Below are positions 48,542 to 57,968 of a stretch of 64,000 nucleotides of DNA, piece after piece. The stretch's first letter is position 1. Every line of letters begins with the position of its first letter. The translations under genes and the position numbers were made by a program. The DNA is taken from NCBI GenBank assembly GCA_001839685.1, contig MLAK01000600.1:30163-94162 (forward strand). The letters run 5' to 3'. The DNA is from Tritrichomonas foetus (lineage: Eukaryota > Parabasalia > Tritrichomonadida > Tritrichomonadidae). Under the pieces are notes generated by a model, which was not told where the DNA came from, searched no databases, and saw only the letters and a program-made list of their open reading frames with translations.

Positions 48542-48946
48542 TCAGGAATAGTACATTCTTTTCAATTTCGAAATGACTTCCTCCCTCTCTTCTTGCGCCG
48601 CAGCCCCAGTATTTGATAATGACGATCCAAACAAAAAATTGATTTTATCTCGATTTGGCTTTTTGCATTCGTCTGTTGTATGGCCGAATTCTCCACAATT
48701 TGCGCAATTTGGCTGACCTTCCGGAATTGGCGGGCGATTCACGCTTGGAAGATAGAAGCCGTATTCGTCACTTTTCCATTCTGGTGGAACTTGCGATAAT
48801 GCAAAATCGAGTCGAGCGTTCATTTGCTGTTCTAAACTTTCGATTGATGGAATCTGATATCGGCAATCTGCGGTTGAATGTGAGCCTATCTGTCCACATC
48901 TTAAGCATACGTTGAGATCTTTTCCGTTGGTTTTAACTTTTGCCAT
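48542..48946 (-). CDS. Small double zinc-knuckle (CCHC) protein
   Basis: The 134-residue protein has two CCHC knuckles: residues 14-28 (CLRCGQIGSHSTADC) and 80-93 (CANCGEFGHTTDEC). The second has the canonical C-x2-C-x4-H-x4-C spacing. The first has one extra residue (C-x2-C-x5-H-x4-C). Such knuckles bind single-stranded RNA or DNA, so a role in RNA metabolism is expected by family knowledge. The linker (about 33-75) is proline-rich toward its end. No retroelement gag or protease features are present. The ATG at 48946 is the first in frame; the gene shares a 197-base divergent promoter with the Sec23/24-like gene. Confidence 0.85.
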   Translation of the reverse strand: MAKVKTNGKDLNVCLRCGQIGSHSTADCRYQIPSIESLEQQMNARLDFALSQVPPEWKSDEYGFYLPSVNRPPIPEGQPNCANCGEFGHTTDECKKPNRDKINFLFGSSLSNTGAAAQEEREEVISKLKRMYYS

Positions 48947-49143
48947 TGATATTTGTCTCTGACTTGATGTTTAACTTTGATGAAGATTTTAAGGTCAATT
49001 TGTTTTGACGACCAAAATGACCATTAAAAAGAACTTGAATGTTTTGAATACATAAATGGTCTTCATAGTCAAAATATGACCACTTATATGGTTAAAAAGT
49101 TTCAGACAACTTTATTTCATCGAGATTTTTATTTTTTTTTTGG
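48947..49143. promoter_or_regulatory. Bidirectional promoter with repeated GGTCA/TGACC motifs
   Basis: Between two divergent starts lie GGTCA (48993-48997), GACC (49010-49013), TGACC (49018-49022), GGTC (49058-49061) and TGACC (49077-49081). TGACCATT and AATGGTC form an inverted pair (49018-49025 and 49055-49061). The cluster may bind a regulatory factor; this is inference. Confidence 0.4.
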
Positions 49144-50970
49144 ATGTCTGAAGCATCCAACCAGCCTGAAAATCCTTTTTGTTGCTCATCACATTCCATT
49201 ATACCAAACAGTAAAAATGATTTTCATAAAATGAATATTCCACTTGTTGTATGTTTATCACCTTTCACAAATTTCAAGGAAAATATAAATACACTAGCTT
49301 TTCCATTTCAAGCTGCTGTAAAGTGTTACAGATGCGAAGCTTTATCTTCATCACCACAACAAACACATGCCAGTTGGTATTGTCCAGTTTGTGGCAGAAA
49401 AAACTCATCCACATCGTCCTACATGCGTGACTATATGGAGAAGCAATCAAAATGGCTAGTTTATGATTTGCCACATCCACAGAACTCAAAAGAGGCTTTA
49501 AAATATTCCTTCAGGCAAACAGTTTTTTTATTTGTTTTGGAAGTGTCTCCTGCCACTAAAGAAAGTGGGTTTGTTCATGAAGCACTTGTTCGAATAAAAG
49601 AAACAATTCAAAATGTTCATGTTGGAGAAGTTTTGATTTTCCTGATTAACGAAAGTCTTCATTTCCCAATGATTAGAAATGACTCTGTTTCAATTGTATC
49701 TTCGTCTGATGTATTAGAAACTGTTTTTCCTCCAAAACGGAAATTTTTCTTTCGATTAGATTCTCAGAAAAAACTGCTTTATGAATTTATTGATGCAGCC
49801 GATAAAATTGAAGGCTCTGTCGTTGATATTTCATTATTAGATATGATGAAAATTGTAAGAATGTTTTGTTATCGTGTAAATGTATCAACTATTTTTTTCG
49901 TCTCCCAAATGGCGACAGGAGATTGGAAAAATTATCAAAACTTCGCACTTGAAACACTTCACACAATTATTCCTTTTGATTTCTTTATTTTAGATATAAA
50001 CAAATCAGATTATTCAGCAATTAGAGAAATGACCCTAATCACAAATGGATTCTATAACATTTATTCACAAACACAAGCAGATTTATTTGCAAGTGAACTC
50101 GTTCATAGAATAAATGAACTCAGGTATAATGAAATTAAAATTTCTGCTAAAGTTCCACCAACTCTAAAAATTGTTGATATTCGCGGTTGTGGTGTTAGAA
50201 CAACAAGTAGCACTTTTACATTGTTGACAATGAGTCCAAGGAACTCTGTTTATTTTTATTTGGACTTCGCTGGGCGTCAAATTTCACATGGAACCACTTT
50301 GAATCTTCAGTTTCATGTTTTTCATTATGATTGTAAATTTAAAATGAAAGTGAGAGTAATTAATCATTCAATTAAAGTGTATGAAGGTTTTGAAATGACT
50401 AATAATGCTGCAAATCTTTATATATTGTTATCTGGATGTGTAAATCAAGCCATTGATACTGCCCGTGAAACGAATAATTGCGTAAATTCTGTGAAAGAAA
50501 TGAAAAAGTTAAATGATATCTTTCATGCAAATAAATATGCATCATCTTACTTTAGAAACCAAAAAACATTTGAACTAATGATGTTTGAAAATGCATTAAA
50601 ATCGTCTAATATTTTGACTAAGCCTGATCTTTGGCCACTTTTGTTAGGAAAAAACCCTAATGACATTGTTTTATTTATGGCGCCTGTTGCATATCAAATT
50701 TTTCTTGGAGAAATGTCGGTGATTGGACCACTTCATCTTTCCGAGATAGATTTCAATAAAGGGTCATTTTATATCAAACTTGCAAATCGCCAAGGAGTTA
50801 TTTGTTTATCGCTGAGAGAGAATTTACAAGATTGGATTAATGCAATATCTATTCCACCACTTTCGGATGCAATTACTCAAATATGCACTGAAACGAGAAT
50901 AGAAATCCTTCACCCTTCATTTTCCCAGATGAATATTTTTTATCAAAGACTTATTGCATTGATGGCATAA
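49144..50970 (+). CDS. Sec23/Sec24-like COPII coat protein
   Basis: The 608-residue protein carries a zinc finger at residues 61-83 (CYRC...WYCPVCGRKN), as in the N-terminal ribbon of Sec23/Sec24. A vWA-like trunk follows (about 105-345), with VFLFVLEVSPATKESGFVHEALVRIKETI matching the Sec24 opening strand. The beta-barrel and helical domains fill about 345-530, and the C-terminal part (about 530-608) fits a gelsolin-like domain. COPII proteins shape vesicles leaving the ER and, in the Sec24 case, pick cargo. The long disordered N-terminus of Sec24 is missing and sequence similarity is low, so Sec23 versus Sec24 cannot be decided. The ATG at 49144 is used; a TCATC 23-27 bases upstream is a weak Inr. 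Confidence 0.8.
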   Translation: MSEASNQPENPFCCSSHSIIPNSKNDFHKMNIPLVVCLSPFTNFKENINTLAFPFQAAVKCYRCEALSSSPQQTHASWYCPVCGRKNSSTSSYMRDYMEKQSKWLVYDLPHPQNSKEALKYSFRQTVFLFVLEVSPATKESGFVHEALVRIKETIQNVHVGEVLIFLINESLHFPMIRNDSVSIVSSSDVLETVFPPKRKFFFRLDSQKKLLYEFIDAADKIEGSVVDISLLDMMKIVRMFCYRVNVSTIFFVSQMATGDWKNYQNFALETLHTIIPFDFFILDINKSDYSAIREMTLITNGFYNIYSQTQADLFASELVHRINELRYNEIKISAKVPPTLKIVDIRGCGVRTTSSTFTLLTMSPRNSVYFYLDFAGRQISHGTTLNLQFHVFHYDCKFKMKVRVINHSIKVYEGFEMTNNAANLYILLSGCVNQAIDTARETNNCVNSVKEMKKLNDIFHANKYASSYFRNQKTFELMMFENALKSSNILTKPDLWPLLLGKNPNDIVLFMAPVAYQIFLGEMSVIGPLHLSEIDFNKGSFYIKLANRQGVICLSLRENLQDWINAISIPPLSDAITQICTETRIEILHPSFSQMNIFYQRLIALMA

Positions 50971-51060
50971 TATTGTATGTTATAGAATAAAGATATTAAA
51001 TTACTATAATCTCTGAATTTTTCTATTTTTATAAGCATAATCATTTCAACAATTTGCAAA

Positions 51061-51140
51061 TTGAGGCGAATATAAATAAATAACAACTACAATAAATAAT
51101 AACAATAACAATAAATTATACCTCAATGTGACATGATCAG
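51061..51140. repeat. A-rich AATAAC-type simple sequence
   Basis: Imperfect AATAAC/AATAAT repeats occupy about 51070-51118, just before the truncated 5' end of the pseudogene. Confidence 0.5.
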
Positions 51141-52987
51141 GGCCAGTTTACTCATGAAAATATCCGTATAATTGATAATAGTTTCACTGCATTAACCGAA
51201 AGTGTTATTGGCGTTGCAATTGAGGCCAATTTTACAAATCCTAACTCATATATTGAAGGAAATAACTGTACAAATTTACCAAACAATTGTAGTTATATAA
51301 ATATGTCCGTAAATGGAATTACTGCTGAAAATTACACGATATCCAACCATCACTTTGTTGGGCATTCTTCTAATTCTGATGGGAAAATTGTATCTATTTC
51401 TCTTCTTCCATTGGGTAAATTGCTGATTTTCTCTGGTTAGACATTTTCTAATAACAATGTAACAGCAAGAGGTGTGATCTTAACATTACACAACCAGTAG
51501 CATTTATAAATTTGGATTTTATTAACAACAAAACTGGTAAAGGAGTAGCTCTTTCATATATTTTTACATATGGAAGTATTATAGATAACTGCTGATTTAC
51601 TGGAAATAAAGTGACTGAAAATGGTATTGCAATTTATATCACATCACTAACTCGTGATGTAGAAACTACCGATTTCGAAATAATAGATTGCACTTTTACA
51701 GGAAATATAGGGAAAGAAGCATACTGCGTTTATTTTGATGAAATTAATTCGAAACTGATAGTCGAAAATTGTGATTTCATAAATAACAAATTTATAACTG
51801 GTTACGAAAGTGGTTAATGCTTACGTGAAACAATACATCAATTAGAAGAATTATTATGAGCAATGTAAACTTCAGTGGTGCCTTGAAATCTCTAATGGGA
51901 TTCACCAAGCCACAATTCTATTTGAAGAGTTAGAGTTTTACGAAAGCGAGGATTCTACAAATGACTTTGTTTCTATAATTAATTTCTTTTCAAATGTAAA
52001 TTTATCTCTTTCTTTCGAACAATGCAGAATGAATGAAACTACAATAAATGATTTATTTATGGCAATAACTGAATATTCTAATTTTTCAGAGCTTAAAGCG
52101 CTTTCATTTATGAATATGAAGCCAAGGTCATTGAATAATGCCAAAATAGTGATATTGATTTCATCAAATTGGATTCTTCAAAAAAACTCTGCTCAAATTG
52201 TTCAATATAATTAATTGTAATATAGATATTTCTTCATTTTTCACTAAAAAATTCTCTAAAAAAACAAATATTGCGTCTGTAGACTTTAGTCGGAATAATT
52301 GCTCTAATAAATTCATTTTCACCTCTCTCTACTCGCCATCACGCCCTGATCAAAGTGGTGCAAAAGGTGAGATTTAGAATGAAAGTTTGAGTAAAAGATT
52401 GTTTTTACCGAGTTATTTGTCATTTTCTGGATGTACTTTTACAAGTTCATCATTTGATCTATTAGTTCAACTGATTTCTGGTTCTGATGTTTTTAATTTA
52501 TCTTTTGATCATATTGAAATTAATAATTTATATATTTATGATAGTTTCTCACTTTTAATTGTCAAAATTTAACTTCTTTTTCATGGGAAGAAAATTTAAT
52601 GGATCCTGTCTGTGTGGGGAAATTAATGATATTTTTGAATCACAATAACACAATTCAAAATCTGGACAAGTTGTAATAAAATAATTCCAGATGAATCTGT
52701 TCATTTTTTGAGTACTTTTATTGAATCATCACATTTAATTACACTCGTAATTCGTGGAAATGGCACGTGTTTCCTCGATGAACATATATATAATATTCAA
52801 CGGAGTTAGTTGAGGCAATCAACAATTAAATTTCTTGATATAACTCAGCTATTTAATGAATAACAATCAGCCAGAGAATATTTTGTTGTTTAATCTCACA
52901 GATGAATGTGATGGATCAATTGGATTGTTGACTACTCAAATTTTGAAGGAAAAAATAGACGAACAGCCTTGTACAAAAGATGAATGA
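51141..52987 (+). pseudogene. Broken beta-helix (Pmp-like) surface protein gene
   Basis: Protein-like sequence continues for 1.85 kb but is split by lesions. It begins without an ATG right after a TGA at 51129. In-frame stops include TAG 51438-51440 and TGA 51593-51595; frame changes occur near 51490, 51815, 52150-52200 and again after 52570, with more stops beyond. The residues are Asn/Ser/Thr/Phe-rich with repeats such as FSNN, CTFTGN and NCDFINN, which recall the beta-helix repeats of Pmp-like and other extracellular trichomonad proteins. One stop converts what is likely a serine codon in the NCxFTGN repeat (TCA to TGA). The gene should have encoded an exported adhesin-like protein. The 5' end, signal peptide and C-terminal anchor are missing. 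It is not expected to be expressed as protein. Confidence 0.75.
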
Positions 52988-54129
52988 GGTTAAAAATGTG
53001 AGGAAAGACAATTAACACAAAAAAATGTTATATTTAGCTAATAACCAGTTGAATATAGTCATATCTGTCCATAGCTTTCAGTCAATTAATAAAAACATAA
53101 AAGACGGCCCAACTCATTGATATTTAAAAACGAATTGTAAAATGTACTATATTCCTCTTTGAAACAAAATAGGAAATATTAAAAGGCTCAGTGGTTTAAT
53201 CTTTATATGTTTTGGACAGTGAAAAATAAATGCATTACAATATTTATTGTAAAATAATAATATTCTAATATTTGGTTGTTTGAAAAAGCAAACTCAGATA
53301 TTTTCCCCATGTGAATTATTGGAATTCTTTTCTGTTCCAGAATTAGGTAAATTAGAATCTTTCATTCGTCAGATATGATCATAGAAAGAACCTTGATAAT
53401 GAAGATATGGGCTAATGATTAAAAAATTAAAAAGATTATGGTTACAATGATCATGAAAGGTAATATGTTAATTCATGATTATTTTTCATGCATGTTTTCA
53501 TCACATTTAGAAATGTGATCAGCATTTCTGGCAACAATTTATGAAAATGTCTATTAGGGAGGATTTTTTAATTTATAACAATTTCAAAATGTAGAATAAA
53601 ATATTTGATCCTCCCATTAATGAACTATAATGATCTTAGTATAAAAGATGTAATATATCAATATATATTTTCACTTAACTTAATAATTATAATTTCATTT
53701 GCTTTCCCCAAGAAAACAACATTGGAATTGTGTTTATTGTCCATCTCATTTTAATTATAACAGTGTGTTTTTACTCTTCCATCCATTATGAAAATTTATT
53801 AATCCTTTATCACGAGTCATTTTCCTCATTTTTTGAGATTTATCTCTTTGATATAATTCACAAATTGGTCAGTGTAGCTGAGAAAATAGAGAAAAGTCAG
53901 AATCATTAATCAATCAGAACATCAAGTTAAACTCGAGTAAAAATGTTTTGGTGATGAAAATACCGTAGCTAAAGTCGAGAAAGAAAACTAATTGGCTAAT
54001 AAATCAATTAATCAACAAACAAAAACAAAACAACGACTATATATATATATATAAAATACAAATACAAACAAAAAACAATAACTAGTTATTGTGAATTAGT
54101 ATACTTTTATTATCATATACATAATTATG
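52988..54129. other. Gene-poor stretch 3' of the pseudogene
   Basis: AT-rich with no open frame of note. It contains a 20-base near-palindrome at 53500-53519 and an AT dinucleotide run at about 54039-54053. Traces of the pseudogene's 3' part may remain but cannot be followed. Confidence 0.5.
53500..53519. repeat. Near-palindrome ATCACATTT-AG-AAATGTGAT
   Basis: Two perfect 9-base arms with only two bases between them. It is isolated in the gene-poor stretch; function unknown. Confidence 0.6.
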
Positions 54130-54972
54130 TCACATAAATTCCAAAGAGCTTGCCAGGATTCTGAAAAGTGCGTTAATATTGATAAAAGGAATGATTGGCG
54201 TCTGATAAGGCGAAATCTGCCCTTTGAATGTCCTGTGCATCCATCTGTGGCGATTGACAGCCCTTTCATAAACGGTTGGAATGAGCCAAAACCAAATTGC
54301 TATCGTTCCAATGTTCACTTCCAGCAAAATTCCCCAAAGGATCCAAATAATGAGCTCATAGAGCAGGCTTGGTGATCCCACGTACTTATACATGCCGCCA
54401 GTGACAGGCTTGTATCCTTTCTGACCAACAAATCTTAAGCGCGTCAAGGAAAGGTCCTCCTTGACTTGCAGATAGACTAAAACGAATAGGGCAATTTTGA
54501 GGATTCCATTGAAAATACTGGATTGGTATGAAACAAGCCCATAGGTTGCTGAAATTGCAGCAATGAAGGCAACAACGCACCTTTGGATCAATGTGAAAAG
54601 AAATGTCGGGAGCGGCCAAGGTGATGAGTGCTTGCTCCTGGCATAGGAATAATACGTTCCACGATAGAGATGGATGCCTATGAAAAACAAATACGGAAAC
54701 GTAAACGGGCCTTGGGATTGTTCTGTTGTTATTACAAATGGGACAAAAAACAACAAGGGAATCAAATTTGTAAGTGAAACGCATAATTTATCGCTAAGCA
54801 ATCTTTGATTAATGCTCTTTTGACCGGAAAAAACGAGTGGGCCAAATTTAAGGGGATGCCATTGAAAGTAAATAAAGCAGGCTATTGATAAGACAATATT
54901 AATAAAGCAGAGTATTTCGAGGTTTTCATAGTAGTAAATTGGGAGAAAAAGATCGAGGAGATATTCATTCAT
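54130..54972 (-). CDS. Steroid 5-alpha-reductase family membrane protein
   Basis: The 280-residue protein starts at ATG 54972. The frame is open further 5', but that extension would run through the tRNA gene, so it is rejected. Six or seven hydrophobic helices are visible. The C-terminal third carries the family pattern: G-x-Y-KYVGSP-x4-YE-x2-IW-x2-WG, then ERAVNRHRWMHRTF and a final IPFI, like the G-x-F-x-YV-x2-P-x-Y-x2-E and RAxxxHxWY motifs of SRD5A and enoyl-CoA reductases. The Glu in LLYELIIW fits the conserved catalytic-site acid; the Asn/His two to four residues before it in SRD5A is replaced by Ser/Leu. It probably reduces a double bond in a lipid with NADPH in the ER: polyprenol, very-long-chain enoyl-CoA or sterol are candidates. 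Confidence 0.8.
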   Translation of the reverse strand: MNEYLLDLFLPIYYYENLEILCFINIVLSIACFIYFQWHPLKFGPLVFSGQKSINQRLLSDKLCVSLTNLIPLLFFVPFVITTEQSQGPFTFPYLFFIGIHLYRGTYYSYARSKHSSPWPLPTFLFTLIQRCVVAFIAAISATYGLVSYQSSIFNGILKIALFVLVYLQVKEDLSLTRLRFVGQKGYKPVTGGMYKYVGSPSLLYELIIWILWGILLEVNIGTIAIWFWLIPTVYERAVNRHRWMHRTFKGQISPYQTPIIPFININALFRILASSLEFM

Positions 54973-55015
54973 GTGTTTTGGAAAAAGAAGGGTTTTCGAT
55001 TCGTATATAAAAACG

Positions 55016-55023
55016 AAAAAAAA
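55016..55023 (-). terminator. Pol III T-run terminator
   Basis: Eight T residues on the minus strand begin two bases after the tRNA discriminator base. The run lies between the tRNA and the reductase gene start. Confidence 0.8.
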
Positions 55024-55024
55024 T

Positions 55025-55098
55025 CTCCTCCCGTGTGGCTCGAACACACGACTTCCAGATTAACAGTCTGACACTCTAACCAACTGAGTTAGGGAGGA
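55025..55098 (-). tRNA. tRNA-Asn (GTT)
   Basis: The 74 bases fold as a standard cloverleaf. The acceptor TCCTCCC pairs with GGGAGGA, with discriminator G at 55025. The D stem is ACTC/GAGT. The anticodon stem TCAGA/TCTGG encloses loop CTGTTAA with anticodon GTT. A 5-base variable loop follows, and the T stem GTGTG/CACAC encloses TTCGAGC. Internal A- and B-boxes are recognisable. It has no intron and CCA is not encoded. It lies only 53 bases upstream of the reductase ATG on the same strand. Confidence 0.97.
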
Positions 55099-55295
55099 AG
55101 TCTGTTTCCTTGGTCTCTAATTCAATTTAATCAATGAATATTTTAATCAATATATGTTGCGATATGAAATTTATCTCAGGAAATGAGATCATCAAAATTA
55201 CATATCATTTTCAATCTCTGGGATGGAAGACAAATAAAAAAATATAACAAATTTAAATTAATTCGGCAATAATTATAACATTTATTTATATTTTT

Positions 55296-57623
55296 CTACT
55301 GGCGTGAATTAAGAAATGGCAATTCTTCATGAGGTGAACAAACTTCTTTTTTGGCCTGTGGAGATTTAGGCATTTCTAATTGCGGTAATGGTTCTATTTT
55401 ATTTGACGGAATATTTGGTCTTGATTGCCTGGCTGGAGATCTTCTCGATCTCTGGTTTCGGTTGGCTTGTTGGATTGTTTTTCTTTGCGGTTTAGTGGTT
55501 TGTGAGAAAGGGTCTTTTGTTGATGATTGATGATTTACTTTTTTAATTTGGCCTTTTTGCTGAGTGGTTTCGGAACTCTGAAGTTTGGGAAATTCTTGTG
55601 TTTTTGTGAAATCGGAATTTTTAGGAGTTTTGTGTGGAGATGCTTTCCTTTTTGTGGTTTTTGTTACTTTGTGTATTGGTTCTGTATTGTCTGTTTTATT
55701 TGATTCTGTTTGACTTTCATCAGTTTTTGGTTGTACTGCATTTTTTGTAGTTTTTGTTACTTTTCCTTTTGTCCTCTTCACAGGTTCTGGCTCAGAAGTT
55801 TCTGTTGTTGACGGTTTTTGAGTTGTTCCTTTTTTCGTAGTGTTGGTTGTTTCTTTTTCTGTTGAATCGGCTTTGGATTCTTTGGCAGCAGTTTGTTGAG
55901 CTTTTTTGGCAAGTGTTTTAACTTCGGTATCATTTTTTGTTGTTTCATTAACTTGTGAATTCTTTGGTAGTGTTTTACTTATTGTTGCTTTTTTCGCTGC
56001 TGTTGAATTTGTTGTTTCTTTTTTGGCTGTTTGGTTTACATTTTTATCCTTGTCATTTGATGATTTCTTCGATTGCATTGTTGTTGGCGCTTGTGTTTGT
56101 GTTGTAACTTGTGGAGTTTTAGCTGGTGGATTTTTCTTTGGCTGCTGCTGTTTCTGTTTAGGTTCATTTGTTTCTTTTTTCTGTTCGGTTTTTGTTGAAT
56201 TTGGTGCTTGATTTGATTGATCAATATTTTTGTCAAGCAAATTGTTATTGCTTTTAGTTTTTTCTAAATTATTTACTGGAATATTATTATTATTATTTGC
56301 ATTTGAAGGATTTGTATTTGCATTATTGGCTGTTGGTGTCATTGTTTTACTTAAATTGGTAGCAGTAGTTTTATTAGTGTTAGAGTTGGCTTTTTTGTTT
56401 GCATTTGCAGCAAGTGCAGCATTCTTTTTCTTTTGTGCATTCATTAAAATCGCAATATGTTTACTTAGTGAGTCTTTCATTATTGTCTGTACGTGTTTAT
56501 TGAGTTCAGGATTATTTGGAATCGGCAAGATTTGTTCCCATCCACCAAAATCAGCATCACTCGTTGGAGGCGAACCATCAAGAGTGATGAGATTAAGAGC
56601 TTCTCTAACAAGTCCAGTTTTTAAGTCTTTTTCAAGAGAAAAAGTAACAAACATTGATGGCCTATCGTTCATTTCAAGAACAATTGGTTCTAATTGATCA
56701 TTAATAAGTATATCAATACCTAAAATATGGAAATAACGATGAAGTTTATCAATTGGCGGGCCAGCATCAGGAACAGTTTCATGAACAGCATTTCTCATTT
56801 CTATTTCTTCTACTTCGATCTGTTCCATAATTTGGTGGTATTGTGCAACCATAGACATGGCTGCGACATGTTTAATTTTATCCCACATATCAGGAAATCC
56901 CATTTTCTTTAGTACTTCACTCGCTAACTGTAAGTAGTTATTACTAGCGTCCTTATTTTTCACATTAACTGAAGTATTAGTTAAGTGAATAAAAGCATCA
57001 GCCATATTTTCAGGTGACGGCTTAACATATTTTTCGGTACAAAACCTAGTGATTCCTTCATTATACATATAACAAGTAAAAGGTTCAATTGTTGGAATGA
57101 AAATATAAAATCTGAAGTCAAATTTAAATCCATCGAGAACAAAAGGCGAAATGTAATTTTGAACAATACCATTGAATGTAGAGGAATCACTCACTTCGGT
57201 TGGATCGCGGAATAATTTAATTCCGACTCCGCATTGGCCGGCACGCGGTTTGAAAATCCACGTGGTTGGTTCGGGCGATTTTGACTTCCTCTTTTCAGAT
57301 TCCGCTTTAAATTCGAGATATTGCAACGGTAAAATATACGTGATTGGGAAAAAGTTAAAATCGTCGGGATAGCTCGATCGCATTCTATTGAATGCTTTAA
57401 AAGTCACGCTTTTGTAGCAGAGATAATCCATGCCGGGAATTTTGTTGATTCGCTGATGTGGCAAGATCTCGAAAAAATGTTCCTTTGCCATAAATCCATC
57501 CCACCAAACAATCATTGCTGTTTTATCGTCTTTTGTTTCTGTACATTGAATGCTGCGAAGGGCATCGCGAATAACGTTGAACCTGACTTTGTGTGTGTCA
57601 ATCTTAGTTCCCACAGGCAACAT
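55296..57623 (-). CDS. Tubulin tyrosine ligase-like (TTLL) glutamylase/glycylase
   Basis: The 775-residue protein has a TTL domain in residues about 1-380: WWDG near residue 40, INKIPGMDYLCYKS, the ATP-grasp lysine motif WIFKPRAGQCGVGI (about 122-135), the substrate/ATP segment DGFKFDFRFYIFI, HLTNTSVN, and the metal-binding LEMNDRPSM (about 312-320). TTLL enzymes add glutamate or glycine chains to tubulin tails in axonemes and other stable microtubules, which fits a flagellate with axostyle and flagella. From about residue 395 the protein is a long low-complexity tail rich in Thr, Lys, Asn, Gln and Ser with a Pro/Arg-rich end; it may bind microtubules by charge. The modification type cannot be told by eye. 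ATG 57623 is the first in frame. Confidence 0.92.
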   Translation of the reverse strand: MLPVGTKIDTHKVRFNVIRDALRSIQCTETKDDKTAMIVWWDGFMAKEHFFEILPHQRINKIPGMDYLCYKSVTFKAFNRMRSSYPDDFNFFPITYILPLQYLEFKAESEKRKSKSPEPTTWIFKPRAGQCGVGIKLFRDPTEVSDSSTFNGIVQNYISPFVLDGFKFDFRFYIFIPTIEPFTCYMYNEGITRFCTEKYVKPSPENMADAFIHLTNTSVNVKNKDASNNYLQLASEVLKKMGFPDMWDKIKHVAAMSMVAQYHQIMEQIEVEEIEMRNAVHETVPDAGPPIDKLHRYFHILGIDILINDQLEPIVLEMNDRPSMFVTFSLEKDLKTGLVREALNLITLDGSPPTSDADFGGWEQILPIPNNPELNKHVQTIMKDSLSKHIAILMNAQKKKNAALAANANKKANSNTNKTTATNLSKTMTPTANNANTNPSNANNNNNIPVNNLEKTKSNNNLLDKNIDQSNQAPNSTKTEQKKETNEPKQKQQQPKKNPPAKTPQVTTQTQAPTTMQSKKSSNDKDKNVNQTAKKETTNSTAAKKATISKTLPKNSQVNETTKNDTEVKTLAKKAQQTAAKESKADSTEKETTNTTKKGTTQKPSTTETSEPEPVKRTKGKVTKTTKNAVQPKTDESQTESNKTDNTEPIHKVTKTTKRKASPHKTPKNSDFTKTQEFPKLQSSETTQQKGQIKKVNHQSSTKDPFSQTTKPQRKTIQQANRNQRSRRSPARQSRPNIPSNKIEPLPQLEMPKSPQAKKEVCSPHEELPFLNSRQ

Positions 57624-57968
57624 TGAAATATAACGTATTATTTTCTAATAAAGGCTACATAACGAATCAAAAAGTTACATCATTCTCAGAAATTATTTCA
57701 CAAACTTTTGATTACATGGTAAATACTCTTTGAAAATATCAAACAACCATTTTTTCAATTAATAATCGGCTAAAACATATAAATTAACAAAAAGTTGATT
57801 CCACATTTTTTGAATTCATGTCAACATTTTTGTCATGATATCTATTTCTATTCATAGAATTGTCACTCAAAAATGGTTATATTTAGATATTATCATTTGT
57901 AAAATATAAAAAAATAAATCAAATAGCGGCAAATTAACATTTATTCAATATTTTCAAAACCTGACAAT
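57624..57968. other. Intergenic, nothing seen
   Basis: AT-rich spacer between the TTLL start and the 3' end of the 672-residue gene on the same strand. No Inr is clear near ATG 57623. Confidence 0.5.

Noticed and set aside
48542..48946. Retroelement gag from the CCHC knuckles
   Set aside because: No protease, reverse transcriptase, integrase or terminal repeats nearby; a small cellular protein fits better.
54973..55047. N-terminal extension of the 5-alpha-reductase-like protein
   Set aside because: It would run through the tRNA-Asn gene; the ATG at 54972 lies after the Pol III terminator.
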